Shown piece by piece: positions 20,194 to 30,700 of a DNA stretch of 64,000 bases. The notes under the pieces are model-generated. The model worked only from the letters and a program-made list of their open reading frames with translations, made no database searches and was not told the origin of the DNA. Source of the DNA: Emiliania huxleyi CCMP1516 (lineage: Eukaryota; Haptophyta; Isochrysidales; Noelaerhabdaceae); NCBI RefSeq assembly GCF_000372725.1, contig NW_005199722.1, positions 24,686-88,685 on the forward strand, in the 5' to 3' direction. Positions within the stretch are counted from its first letter, which is position 1. Each line of letters opens with the position of its first letter. Both the position numbers and the translations under genes were made by a program.

Positions 20194-22752
20194 ATGCGAC
20201 ACCTCCACCGTGCCTTCGCTCGCGCCCGCTCCACCCTCGCCTCGACGCCGCTGGACAAGCCGCTCGAGAAGCCAATCTTCTTCGACATGTGCCACAGCAA
20301 CAATGCGGCACGTGTGCGGCTTTGGATGGCACTCAAGCGCCCGGGCGGGATGGGCCACGCGATCGAGAGCCGGATGCTCACCTACCCCGACCTGAAGAAG
20401 GCTGACTTTGCGGCTGTCAACCCGCTCAAGAAGGTGGCGTGTCCTCCCCGCCGCACGCCGTCTGTCTCCCGAACGCACACCGCCCTTCGCCGCACGTTTC
20501 TCCAAGGTGCCTGCGCTCATCCTGCCCGACGGAGCGCCCGTGTTCGAGTCCAACGTCATCCTCTCTTTTCTCGAGGACAAGTACGGCGACGCCGGCCCGA
20601 GACTCACGCCGCGCACGCCCGAGGGCCGGGCGGCGATGGAGCTGCTCTGCCGAGTGCACGACCTGTACATCGCGAGCCCAAACACGACCGCGCCCGGCTT
20701 CTCGCACTCGCAGGGCGCCATGTACCTCTCCTACGGCTGGCACGGGCCCGAGCGGGGCATGGACCTGCCCACGCGCGCCGCCAAGATTGCCGAGATCTGG
20801 AGGCGGCTCTGCCGCTCGAGAGACGGAGCACAGGCGCAGTCATGCGTGACGGCGTCGGTTGTGAACAGGCAGCTCTGCTGGCTCGAGGCGGAGCTCGAGG
20901 CGAGCGACCGGCGGCGGGCGATGGTGTCGCGGCTGCACCTCGACAAGTTCACGCGGGACCCAGACGCCGCCGGCGGGCCTCACTTGCTGGGCCAGGCGCG
21001 CCGCGTCCTCTGCACCCGAGTGTGCACACCCACGCGCAGAGAGCCGTCGACCTCACCCTCTCCCTTGCCGCCCTCGCCCTCAGCTCACTCTCGCAGACCT
21101 GACTTGGTTCCCCACCTGTGTCTTCATGGAGGCGCGCGCCGCTCGCTTGCCCCGCCCTCCTTCCGCCAGCCGGGCTCACCGCCCCCTCGCCGGCGCAAGC
21201 TCTCAGCTCTCCCTTGCCTCACCGCCGCGCCAGTTCATGCTGCCTCGCTTCTTCGGCTGGCCGCAGCTGTTCGACCCCGCCGCCGCCGACCCGGCGCCGA
21301 CGCCTTTCCCGCGCCTCGCGGCGTGGTACTCTGCGATGCGGGCCGAGCCCGCCGTCGAGGCGGTCCGCGCCGAGATCTGGGCCTATTGGGAGGAGATGGA
21401 GGCGGCGGGCCAGTTCAAGCCCATCGTGGACGAGATCGCGGCCAGCGCGGACCCCACGCTCAAGCTCACCTACGGGGTGCGGCCCGCAGCACTCTGCGCC
21501 CCGACGCGCTGCGACCCATAGACGCACCACGCACACGCGCGCCCGCCCGCCCGCCCTCTCGGACTCGCAGGTGCCGCAGGCCGTGCAACTCAACTACCAG
21601 CAGCCGCCGCCCGCCGGCAAGGGTACCGGCAGGTACATCAACCAGCCCGACTTGGGGGACGTCGTGGACGAGCATGTCGCCGCAGAGGTGGCGCGACGAG
21701 AAGGAGGGAGAGAGGGAGGTGGCTGGGTGGCAGGGGCGGAGGCAGGGGCGGAGAGGGGAGGAGGGAGAGGGAGGAGAGAGAGAGGAGTGGAGAGAGAGAG
21801 AGAGAGAGGAGAGAGCGCGCGGCGACGAGCGGGTGCGCCGTCGGGGCACCGACGCGGTCCCCGCCTCCTCGCAGGTGACGATGCGCGACGCGCGCGAGCT
21901 GCACCCGCCCGCTTCGCTCGACGCGCTCGGCTTCGCGCTGCAGTCGTGGCCGACGAAGTGCGACGACTTCGAGGACGACGACGCGGTGGTGGCGACGTAC
22001 TACGGCGAGATGATGGACCTGGTCAAGGCCGCGTCGGGCGCCGAGCGCGTGTTCATCTTCGACCACACCGTGCGAGAGAGCGGAAACACAAACCTCAACG
22101 CGGCGGCGGGCGGCTCGGCGGCGCCGGTGCCGCGCGTGCACTGCGACTACACGGCGTCGGGGGCGCCGCGGCGGCTGCAGCAGCTGGGCGCCGAGGGTAT
22201 CTACTCGCGGCTGCGGGGGCGGGTGCTCACGTGCGGCAGCGCCGAGGCCGGCCCTGTGTAGGAGGGGCAGTCGGATTGAGTGTCGGTGTGGCCGGGTCCT
22301 GTAGGCCGGAGGACGTGGAGGAGCTCGCTGCGGGCCGCTTCGCCTTCATCAACGTGTGGCGCTCGATCGACGACTCGCACCCGGTGATGCAGCAGCCGCT
22401 CGCCGTCTGCGACGAGAAGTCTGTCGCGGAGGAGGACCGCTTCACCTACGAGCTGCGCTTCCCCGACCGGACGGGAGAGAACTACTCTCTTCGCCACTCG
22501 CGCGCGCACCGGTGGTACTACTTCCCGCGGCAGACCAAGGACGAGTGCCTCGTCTTCAAGGTGTACGACAAGCGGGAAGACGGGCCTCGCTTCGTCTTCC
22601 ACACCGCCTTCTCCGACCCGAGCTCGCCGGCGGACGCGCCCCCGCGTCGCTCGATCGAGGTGCGCGCGATCGCCTTCTTCGACCCGCCCGAGCTCGAGGA
22701 GCCCGTCGATGCGATGCGGACAGCCCAGGGGGAGCCGTTTGCGGGGCGGTGA
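20194..22752 (+). CDS. Glutathione S-transferase fused to a CmcJ/GA4-desaturase-like domain
   Basis: Six exons (20194-20433, 20507-20995, 21234-21476, 21571-21687, 21875-22218, 22305-22752) encode 626 residues. Introns 1, 3 and 4 are GT-AG, 2 and 5 GC-AG. Residues about 25-105 are a thioredoxin-fold GST N-domain (KVPALILPDGAPVFESNVIL; the active region is FDMCHSNNAARVR). Residues about 110-320 are the helical GST C-domain, closing with LGQFMLPRFFGWPQLF. Residues about 325-626 match the CmcJ/AsaB family: VQLNY, MRDARELHPPASLDALGF, VFIFDHTVR, RVHCDYT, GRFAFINVWRSI, AHRWYYFPRQTKDECLVFK and SIEVRAIAFFDPPE. Those proteins act in hydroxylation, desaturation or methoxylation of small molecules. The N-terminus looks mitochondrial. 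The splice joining the halves is in frame, and the second half has no ATG of its own near its start. Confidence 0.8.
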
Positions 22753-23094
22753 CTGCCAGCAGACGATGCCAGTAGCACGGCGCGCCGCCCCTCCTGCGCG
22801 CTGCTGCGAGGCCGAGGGGGCCGATGTGTCCACACTCCAGGCGGACCGCGCGCGCATTTGATTGTACTCTCAGAACCATGATCCATGTGTGTATCGGTCG
22901 GTATGTTGTATTGTTTTTTCTCTGTGTCGCATACTGTAACACATCTCTCCCACACCGCCGCCCCCACCCCCCAGCGGCTGCCTCTACGGTACTAGTGGCT
23001 CTACACGTCGTACACGCCCCGTGTTGACCCCCGACCTCCACAGAGGCAGAGCACCTGCGAGACGTGCAACGTCTACGACGACGCGATCCCAATG
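22753..23094. other. Intergenic spacer
   Basis: The spacer separates convergent stop codons of the GST fusion gene and the METTL24-like gene. It is AT-richer than the genes around 22,880-22,930, and probably holds both 3' ends. No repeat or RNA gene was recognised. Confidence 0.5.
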
Positions 23095-24009
23095 TCACGA
23101 GGCTCCGCGGCGTGACCTCAGCTTCGTGTTGCCGAAGGACGCCTCGTAGGACGAGTACAGTGAGAGCCTGCCCGTCTGCAGCGCCAGGAAGCGCGCCGTG
23201 GGCTGCTTGACGATGTAGAAGGGCACGAAGCCGGCCGCGCGCAGCGATGTGAGGATGATGCGATACTCATCCCACATGTCGTCGTCGCGAAGCTCGAGGC
23301 TGAGGGATAGCTGCCGCACCTGCCGGAGGCTGCCGGAGTTGATTAGGTTCTTGAGCGCCTTCCAGTCCAGAGCCGCGTCGAGGTATAGCCTCAGCAGGTC
23401 GACCTTGCTGTGCTTGTTGGACGCCATGATTGTCTTGAGTGTCATCACCGGATAAGACGAATTCTTCTGCTCTTCGCCCGCCACCATCAGACCGTCATAG
23501 GTTGCGAGGCCAAGCGGAACTAGTCGGTGCTTGGGGCCAATCTCGCGCGCCGACCCGCAGCAGAAAGGGTCGAAGGACATCACAGTGCAATCGAAGATAG
23601 GACTTTGAGTTGAGACGGCGGCAGCGGGGGCTGACCACAGCTCGCCGGGTCTCGTCGCCAGTATGGGCCGCCACGGCTCGCCTGGCTCGTCCGGGCGCGA
23701 CGATAGGGATTTGTCCAAGCCAAAGTCTCCACCCTGATCAAAAGTGTACACGACACACTTTCCCTCACCGCGCACGAGCCCAGGGCAGTAGGCAGCCGGC
23801 GCGCGTTCGTTTGGCGTTGAGCTGGGAACCGCTGTGATGTTTGGACAGATGCGCGAGATGGGGCCGGTTTGGGTCTTGTTAGCAAACATCCTCATCACCC
23901 CGATCTTGCACTTCTTGCAGCCTTCGTGAGCCCTCCCCTTTGCACCGGCCGTGTCGGGGAGCACTGCCAGTCCGCTGAGGACGAGCACGGTCGCCGTCGT
24001 GGCACGCAT
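23095..24009 (-). CDS. METTL24-like (FkbM-type) secreted methyltransferase-domain protein
   Basis: A single exon encodes 304 residues beginning with a signal peptide (MRATTATVLVLSGLAVLP). The body follows the METTL24/Methyltransf_22 pattern: KCVVYTFDQGGDFGLDKSL (SAM-binding loop in place of a canonical GxGxG), TVMSFDPFCC (acidic loop after strand 2), HRLVPLGL, MTLKTIMASNKHSKVDLLRL (where the family has LKIDIEG), then VRQLSLSLELR and AAGFVPFYI. The usual VDVLKIDVEG core is degraded here (LLRLYLDAALDW), so activity is uncertain. Four Cys in GCKKCKIG near the start suggest a disulfide-rich lumenal domain. It is divergently transcribed from the WGR-BRCT gene with an 83-bp gap. Confidence 0.65.
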   Translation of the reverse strand: MRATTATVLVLSGLAVLPDTAGAKGRAHEGCKKCKIGVMRMFANKTQTGPISRICPNITAVPSSTPNERAPAAYCPGLVRGEGKCVVYTFDQGGDFGLDKSLSSRPDEPGEPWRPILATRPGELWSAPAAAVSTQSPIFDCTVMSFDPFCCGSAREIGPKHRLVPLGLATYDGLMVAGEEQKNSSYPVMTLKTIMASNKHSKVDLLRLYLDAALDWKALKNLINSGSLRQVRQLSLSLELRDDDMWDEYRIILTSLRAAGFVPFYIVKQPTARFLALQTGRLSLYSSYEASFGNTKLRSRRGAS

Positions 24010-24092
24010 GGCACAGCTGGTGATTATGGACGTGGACGGACGAGTCTCGCGGAAGCTCGCGCCCTCCGCCCAGCGCCGTCGCGTCTCATCGC
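24010..24092. promoter_or_regulatory. 83-bp divergent intergenic region
   Basis: The start codons of two oppositely oriented genes are separated by only 83 bp. This must hold both core promoters and 5' leaders unless additional upstream exons exist. No TATA-like element is visible. The call rests on geometry alone. Confidence 0.45.
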
Positions 24093-25464
24093 ATGGCTCC
24101 TCGCCGTTTCGAGATGGACAGTGCTTCCGGTGGCAAGTTCTGGGAGATTGAGGCGGAGGGGAAGAGAACGACGGTGCGATACGGCGCCCTCTCAGCGTCT
24201 CGCGCCCGCGTGCACAAGAAAGAGCATGCGTCCAAGGCCGAGGCGCTTGAGTTTGCTGCGGACCAGATTCGGAGCAAGGAGCGAAAGGGGTACGCTGAAG
24301 TCAAGCCTGCGCCAAATGTCAGTCCGCAGAAGAGCTCACCAGAGAAGAAGCGGCGCTCCTCGCCCGCCGTCGAGCCTGCCACGGCCAAGAGGAAGAAGAC
24401 TCCGGCTCCATCGGGCGCGGTCATCTCTGACTGCACCTTTCTGCTCACGGGAACTCTCTCGGTCAAGCGGAGCGAGGTGGAGGCAGAGATCTGTCGCCAC
24501 GGCGGTCACATTGGCACCATCTCAAAAGCTACGCACCTGCTTTGTGGCGAGGATGGCTATGGGACGAAGAAGCACCAGGAGGCAGAGAAGAGGGGTCTGC
24601 CAGTCGTGACAGAAGAATGGGTGCGAAGCCTGTTCTCTGGCGGCGGCAGTGGCGCTGGCTGCAGTGGCAGTCGCGCAGGCCGCGGCAGTGGTGGTGGCGC
24701 AAGCGGTAAATGCAGCTGCGGCAACGTCCTCACCGCCGACAGCAAATTTTGCAGTCGGTGCGGCAAGGAGGCGCCAGAGCAGCCCGCAACCTGCAGCTGC
24801 GGAAACCTCCTCACCGCTGACGCCAACTATTGCAGCCGGTGCGGCAAAAAGGTGGCAGCTACCGAGGGCCCTCCTGCGGCGGACGACCTGTTCAAGCCAG
24901 TTCGAGTGGCCCTTGGCGGCGCCGACAACAAGGAGTTGATGGGGTCGGCGACCTACACGCTCGAGGAGGTGGGGCTGAAAGACGGCTCCAAGCTCGAGGT
25001 GTTTGCGCGGGCCTGCTGGAAAAAGTACCTCGAGAACGCGTTTTCGAAGCACCGCAACCGCGGAAAAGGCGCGGCCCGAGCACCGCCGTGGCGAGTCCCG
25101 TCACAGTCCCTCACAGCGCTCGCTGACCGCCCTGTTTTTCCCTCACTGACGCGCAGCGGGAGATGCATACGGCAGCCTCGGCTACGTCCAGCGCTGCACC
25201 GACTCGTTTGAGCTGGCCGCAGGCACCTTCCCCCACAGCAACACCCCCCGACCCCACCCGAAGAAGGTTCTGCAGCCATTCGAGGAACAACTGGATGGGT
25301 GTGAGAAGGAGGCGGTCGATGCGTTGCGGAAGGCGTTTGCAAAGACTAGGCCTGACGCGGCGCTGAGCGCCTCGGTGGGCGACGACGAGCAGATCGGCGG
25401 CTTCGTCGCGGTTGGGCGGCTTGGCAGCGGGTTTGCGTTTGGGGTCGTCTTTGTGTCCGATTAA
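24093..25464 (+). CDS. WGR-BRCT-double zinc ribbon protein
   Basis: Two exons, 24093-25068 and 25157-25464, encode 427 residues; the intron appears to be GC-AG. Residues about 8-72 are a WGR domain (GKFWEIEAEGKRTTVRYGA...SKAEALEFAADQIRSKERKGY), as in PARPs. Residues about 108-188 are a BRCT domain (DCTFLLTGTLSVKRSEVEAE, HGGHIGTISKATHLLCGE, VVTEEWVRSLF). Two near-identical zinc ribbons follow (CSCGNVLTADSKFCSRCGKE and CSCGNLLTADANYCSRCGKK), about residues 209-252. The C-terminal part is unrecognised; no ADP-ribosyltransferase domain follows. It is likely a nuclear DNA-damage or chromatin protein using the PARP-type DNA-sensing module. The basic Lys/Ser linker (70-105) could hold a nuclear signal. 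The splice acceptor is less certain than the rest. Confidence 0.75.
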
Positions 25465-25818
25465 GGAGAGGACCTCTTGCGTTCCGGACTGTGAGGCAAG
25501 CCCGCTTTAAGCTGTGCGCGCTGCTGAGTTTCCTATCCCCGCGGGTCGTTTTCTGTGAAACCGGCAGCCGCCGACATCCCACCACCTGCGAGTTCCGAGA
25601 GTAGCGGCCCCTCGTCCGCCCTCCCGCTCCCAGATCCGGCCAGCACGCACACCTTCCAACCTCGCGCGTTTCCTGAGCGCGACGCACTTAAAGAATGCCG
25701 AAACGAAACAGACACGCCAAGGGAGGGAGGGGAGGAAAGAAATGCAGAAAAGAAAGAAAACATCGGTGAGCAGCGCGACGCGATTTTGCTTTCTATTCAG
25801 CAGTGAACCGCCGCGTTG

Positions 25819-26184
25819 ATGTCGGCCAACCTTCTTGCGAGCAAGACCATCCCACTGTTGCGACTGCTCGGCGCACTCGCGCTGCTGGTGAGCATACTCG
25901 GCGGCTACGGCCTGCTGCTGCACGCAAAGTGGCAGCTGCTTGAGGAGGCGCTCGCTGGCAATACTGCAGGCCACGCGGCGCAGCACCTGCTCTTAATCCC
26001 GCTGCTCCCAATCACGGCGGTGGTCGCGATGGCGCTCGTGATCCCGCTCTTTGTTTACGTCGGCAACTACGCCGCCTTCGCGTCGTTGGCCTTGCCCCGC
26101 CCCGACCACTACGTGCAGCTCCTCTTCCGTGTCTACCGACAATGGCTCTCCGCGGGAGGCAAGCTCAAGGACAAGGACCTGTGA
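25819..26184 (+). CDS. Small two-helix membrane protein (121 aa)
   Basis: The ORF starts ATG at 25,819. It has two strong hydrophobic helices, about residues 11-34 (LLRLLGALALLVSILGGYG) and 58-83 (LLLIPLLPITAVVAMALVIP), and a basic C-terminus with Tyr/Arg (HYVQLLFRVYRQW) ending KLKDKDL. The last residues are not a classical KDEL, but a Lys-rich cytosolic tail is seen in ER membrane proteins. No family is recognised. Upstream, 25,465-25,818 contains only a degraded family A-like GGGAGGGAGGGGAGGAAAG stretch. Confidence 0.5.
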   Translation: MSANLLASKTIPLLRLLGALALLVSILGGYGLLLHAKWQLLEEALAGNTAGHAAQHLLLIPLLPITAVVAMALVIPLFVYVGNYAAFASLALPRPDHYVQLLFRVYRQWLSAGGKLKDKDL

Positions 26185-26559
26185 TGAAAGAGGCAGACCC
26201 TTGCGGATCGTCGGTCGGTGGCACCTCACACACCTCTCACCTGCTGGAAATGACGCGCCTGAGGCATGACTGCGTTTTCCTTTTTTGTGATTGTCGTGTG
26301 GCGCATCGCACCCCCCCGGCCGAGACCGCTCCTGTATCATATTAATATAAGACCGCACGATCTGAGGGCACGCGATCTCTCGCGCCACCCACCTCCCCCT
26401 CTCGGCGTCTCTGTGGCATCTCGTGTGCTTTCACCCGGCGGACTCTCTGGGCGGCCTCTTGCCCCCCGCGCTCGCCCCGAGGCTGAGACTGCAGGGGGCT
26501 GAAATAAAGTGTCGTTCTCGCCCGCTGGGGGTCGCGACGGGGTCGACCGAGTAGTCGAC

Positions 26560-27585
26560 TCATCCCAGATTGGGCGGGCGGTCGCTCGAGCACTCCTCGT
26601 AGCCGGCGAAGGAGGGCGGCGCGCGCGGCTTGGCCGTCAGCGCCCTCAGGCCCTCGAGGTAGTCTGCCGTGGCGTAGCAGTGCGCCTGCGAGTCCGCCTC
26701 GCGCCAGAGCGCCGCCTCGAGCCCGCCCTCCTGCCGCGTGCGCAGCGTGCGCACGCAAGAGCGCACCGCCGCCGGCGCCTGCGCCGCCATCTGCGCCGCA
26801 ACCTCGACCGCCGCCGCCTCGGCGTCCTCGTCGAGCGAGGCGACGAGCCGCTCGCGCAGCGCCTGCTCCCCGCCCACGACCTCGCCCGTCAGCATCTGAG
26901 GCCGCAAGCGGAGGACGGCGGGTCACAGAGCGGCGTAGGAGGCAGCGGTGGCGGCGGCGTGGCGAGGAGAGCGCACCATTCTCGCCGCCACCTGCTCGCC
27001 CACCGCCAGCGGCAGGAAGTGCGACGTTCCCATGCCGGGATGGATGCCTACGAGCTCCAATGCGGGTGTCTACTACGAGCCGCGTCACGACCGTCGCCAC
27101 CGGAACAAACCGAGTCCAACAAATGTCACGCCCATTTTGGCGGCGGGTGACGCGACACGCACGTCGCAGGCGAGCGCGAGGCCGAGGCCTGCGCCGATGG
27201 CGGGACCGTTGATGGCCGCCACCGTCGGCACTGGCAGCTTCCGCACCGACAGGAAGCGCTCGTAGAACCGCCTCATCACCGCCGTGTTGCGCCACGCCGA
27301 GTCCTCAGCGCGGTCGCGCAGGAACTGGAGGTCTCCGCCCGCGCTGAAGGCCTTGCCAGCGCCGGTCACGACGACGGCCCCAATCTCGTCGCACCTGCCG
27401 GAGAGCTCGGTGATGGCTTCGGCAAACGCGTCGCCCATCTCCGCCGTCATCGCGTTGAGGCTCGAAGGCCGGCTGAGGCGGAGGATGGCGACGCGGCCGG
27501 CCGTCTCGATAAGCACCGGTGGCTGGTCCACCGTCGTTGACAGGCGGCGAATGTGACGTCTTGCGGAAAGGCGGCGAACGAGCAT
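26560..27585 (-). CDS. Mitochondrial enoyl-CoA hydratase/isomerase (crotonase) family protein
   Basis: Three exons on the minus strand (27585-27111, 27047-26977, 26895-26560) encode 293 residues. Both introns are GT-AG (63 and 81 bp). The N-terminus [18 protein letters not shown] is a typical mitochondrial presequence. The crotonase fold is clear: [36 protein letters not shown] (first oxyanion-hole segment), [20 protein letters not shown] (second oxyanion Gly), [20 protein letters not shown] and ARMMLTGEVV. The catalytic Glu position in the [10 protein letters not shown] region is not obviously conserved, so hydratase versus isomerase or hydrolase cannot be decided. It acts in acyl-CoA (fatty acid or amino acid) breakdown. 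It is divergent from PRP6, 174 bp away. Confidence 0.88.
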
Positions 27586-27759
27586 GCTGCTGCTGCTGCT
27601 GTTGCCTCCGGTCCACGCGGCTGGCAACTCCGCGACTCGGAGTACGTGTCCTTGGACAACTTGGGGTCATTTCTTTTGCTGGCGGTTGGTTGGTTCTGTT
27701 TTTATTTTTTCATATTTTTTTCTTGCCCGATCTCTCCGCAAGGCGCGGGTGCGAGCGGC
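27586..27759. promoter_or_regulatory. Divergent intergenic region between crotonase and PRP6
   Basis: The region separates two opposite start codons by 174 bp and contains a T-rich tract (about 27,690-27,722, TTTTTATTTTTTCATATTTT). A CTCTCCGCAAG just before the PRP6 ATG resembles a splice acceptor, so a short 5'-UTR intron is possible. Promoter function is inferred from position. Confidence 0.4.
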
Positions 27760-30700
27760 ATGTCCTCTCTCGGCGCCCGCGGCGCCAAGGCGTACAACGG
27801 CTCCGCGCCCTCCAACTACGTCGCCGGTCTCGGCCGTGGCGCCACCGGTTTCACCACCCGCTCAGATATCGGCCCAGCGCGCGCCACGGGCGAAGAAACA
27901 AACCTGTCCGAGTCGAACTTTGACAAGTTCTCGGGGTACTCCGAGTCGCTCGCGCAGGGCCTCCCCTACGACGACGACGACGAGGTCGCCGACACCGTCT
28001 GGTCCGAGGTGGACGCAAAGATGGACGAGCGGCGGCGCACGCGGCGCGAGGACAAGCTGAAGCAGTCGCTCGACAAGTTCCGCGCGGTGCGGCCAAAGCT
28101 GCAGCACCAGTTCGGCGACCTGAAGCGCGAGCTGCAGCTCGTCTCGCGCGAGGAGTGGGAGACCCTCCCCGAGCCGGGCGAGCACCGCAAGTCGCGCGCC
28201 GCCGAGCGGCGGAACGAGCGGTACATGCCGACGCCCGACACGCTGCTCGAGAAGGCGCGGCTGGAGCAGGAGGTGCACAACTCGCTCGACACGAGGCAGA
28301 TGATCAACGGCGGGATGGAGACCGTCGTCGGCGGCTCCGCCACACCCTTCCCCGGCTCGGCTGGCTCCGCCACCCCGTTGCCTGGCGGCGCGACGCCGCT
28401 GACGGACCTGAAGGCCATCGGAGCGGCGAGGAACTCGGTGCTGTCGGTCAAGCTCGACCAGATGTCGGACTCTGTGTCGGGGCAGACGGTGGTGGACCCG
28501 AAGGGCTACCTCACCGACCTCAACTCGGTCAAGGTCTCCACCGAGGCGGAGATTGGCGACATCAAAAAGGACCCCGCCTCTCCGCCCGCGCCCTCCCTCG
28601 CCCCCCCCCCCCCCCCCCTTCCCCCGCCTTTTACCCGCAGCCCTCGCCTCGCCTCGCCCCCCCCGCCCACCCACCCCCCCCCGCCCCCTCTCCCACAGGC
28701 GCGCCTCCTCCTCAAGTCTGTCACTCAGACCAACCCCGGGCACGGCCCCGGCTGGATCGCCGCCGCGCGGCTCGAAGAGGTCGCCGGCAAGCTCGTCGCC
28801 GCGCGGCAGATCATCCGCGAGGGCTGCCGCGCCTGCGCCGCGAACGAGGACGTGTGGCTCGAGGCGGCGCGGCTGCAGACGCCCGAGAACGCCAAGGTCG
28901 TCCTCGCCGACGCGATCAAGAAGATCCCCACCTCGGTCAAGATCTGGCTGCAGGCCGCCTCCCTCGAGTCCAACCTGGGCATGCGGCGGCGCGTGCTGCG
29001 CAAGGCGCTCGAGGTGGTGCCAAACTCCGTCAAGCTGTGGCAGGCGGCCATCGACCTCGAGCCGCCGGAGGACGCGCGCGTCATGCTCGGCCGCGCCGTC
29101 GAGTGCGTGCCGCACGCCGTCGACATGTGGCTCGCCCTCGCGCGGCTCGAGTCGTACCAGAACGCGCGCAAGGTGCTCAACAAGGCGCGCGAGACGATCC
29201 CGACTGAGCCGCAGATCTGGATCACGGCCGCGCGGCTCGAGGAGGCCAACGGCAACCTCGAGATCGTGGACAAGATCATCGAGAAGGCGTCCAAGTCGCT
29301 CGCGCTGCACTCGGTGCCGCCGCCCCTCGAGCAGCGCCTCTCTGGCTGCCCGATTGCTTGACGGACGCCCTGCAAGCCATCAGGTGCACCTCGAGCGCGA
29401 GCAGTGGCTCTCCGAGGCGGAGGCGTGCGAGAAGGGCGCCGCGCCGCGCACGGCACAGGCAATCGTCCGTGAGGCGACGGGCTTTGGCCGCGAGGAGGCG
29501 CGGCGAAGCTGAGGACGGCGCCTGCTCACGCCCTTGCCTCGTGTGGGCAGGCGATCGGCCTCGGCGTCGAGGAGGAGGATCGCAAGCGGATGTGGATGGA
29601 GGACGCGGACTCTCTCGTCGCGCGCGGCTGCCCCGAGTGCGCGCGCGCCATCTACGCGGTCGCGCTCACCACCTTCCCGACGAAGAAGTCGGTCTGGGTG
29701 CGCGCGGCGCAGCACGAAAAGGCGCACGGCACGCGCGAGTCGCTCGACGCGCTGCTGCGGCGCGCGGTGTCGTACTGCCCGCAGGCGCAGGTGCTGTGGC
29801 TCATGGGGGCAAAGGAGAAGTGGCAGTCGGGCGACGTCGAGGGGGCGCGCGCCATCCTTAACGAGGCTTTCCGCGCGAACCCGGACTCGGAGCAGGTCTG
29901 GCTCGCCGCGCAGAAGCTCGAGTCAGAGAACAGCCAGCCAGAGCGCGCGCGCAAGCTGCTGGCGCGGGCGCGCGAGCGCGCGGGCACCGAGCGCGTGTGG
30001 ATGAAGTCTGTGACGCTCGAGCGCGACTTGGGCGAGCTGGAGAGCGCCCTCGCGCTGCTCGGCCCGGCGCTCAAGGCGCACCCCCGCTTCTGGAAGCTGC
30101 ACTTGCTCAAGGCGCAGCTCGAGTCGCGCGCCGGACAGCACGCCGCCGCGCGAGAGACGCTCGCGCGCGCCGTCAAGGTGCGGCGCCCCGGCCGCACCCG
30201 CAGCGCCCCCTTGCCCCACAGCGCCCTTGCCCCACAGCGCCTTGCCCCGGCCGCACACAGAGAAGCTTTGGCCGCGAGAGCCGCACCGCGCGACACGCGC
30301 AGCTTCGGCCGTGTGCCCCGGCGGCGAGTCTGGCCGAGAGATGGCTGCGAGCCTGGCGTAGAGATGCCGAGGTTCCCTCCGAGGCGTCCCGAGGTTGGTG
30401 TCGCCCTCCCCTCCGCCGCAGGTGTGCCCCGATTGCGAGCCTGTCTGGCTGGCGGCGGCGCGGCTCGAGGAGGCGCACGGCGCCGTCTCGAAGGCGCGCT
30501 CGCTGCTCGAGGTAGCGCGACTCAAGCGGACGGGCGCGCGGCTGGGTGGCTCGAACAGGGACCGGGGGGCGAGCCTGTGAGCCCTTCTCGGACCCTCCGG
30601 GTAGGCGCGCCGCAGCTGTGGCTCGAGGCGGTGCGGCTCGAGCGGCGCGCGGGAAACCGCAAGGCGGCGATGACGCTGATGGCAAAGGCGCTGCAGCAGT

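Noticed and set aside
21690-21810. Purine-rich (GAGAGG)n coding segment in the GST fusion gene
   Set aside because: It lies within intron 4; the flanking GT-AG junctions restore the CmcJ-like domain exactly.
27862-29310. 482-codon open frame antisense to PRP6
   Set aside because: Arg/Leu/Val-rich shadow caused by GC-rich codons; the PRP6 frame is certain.
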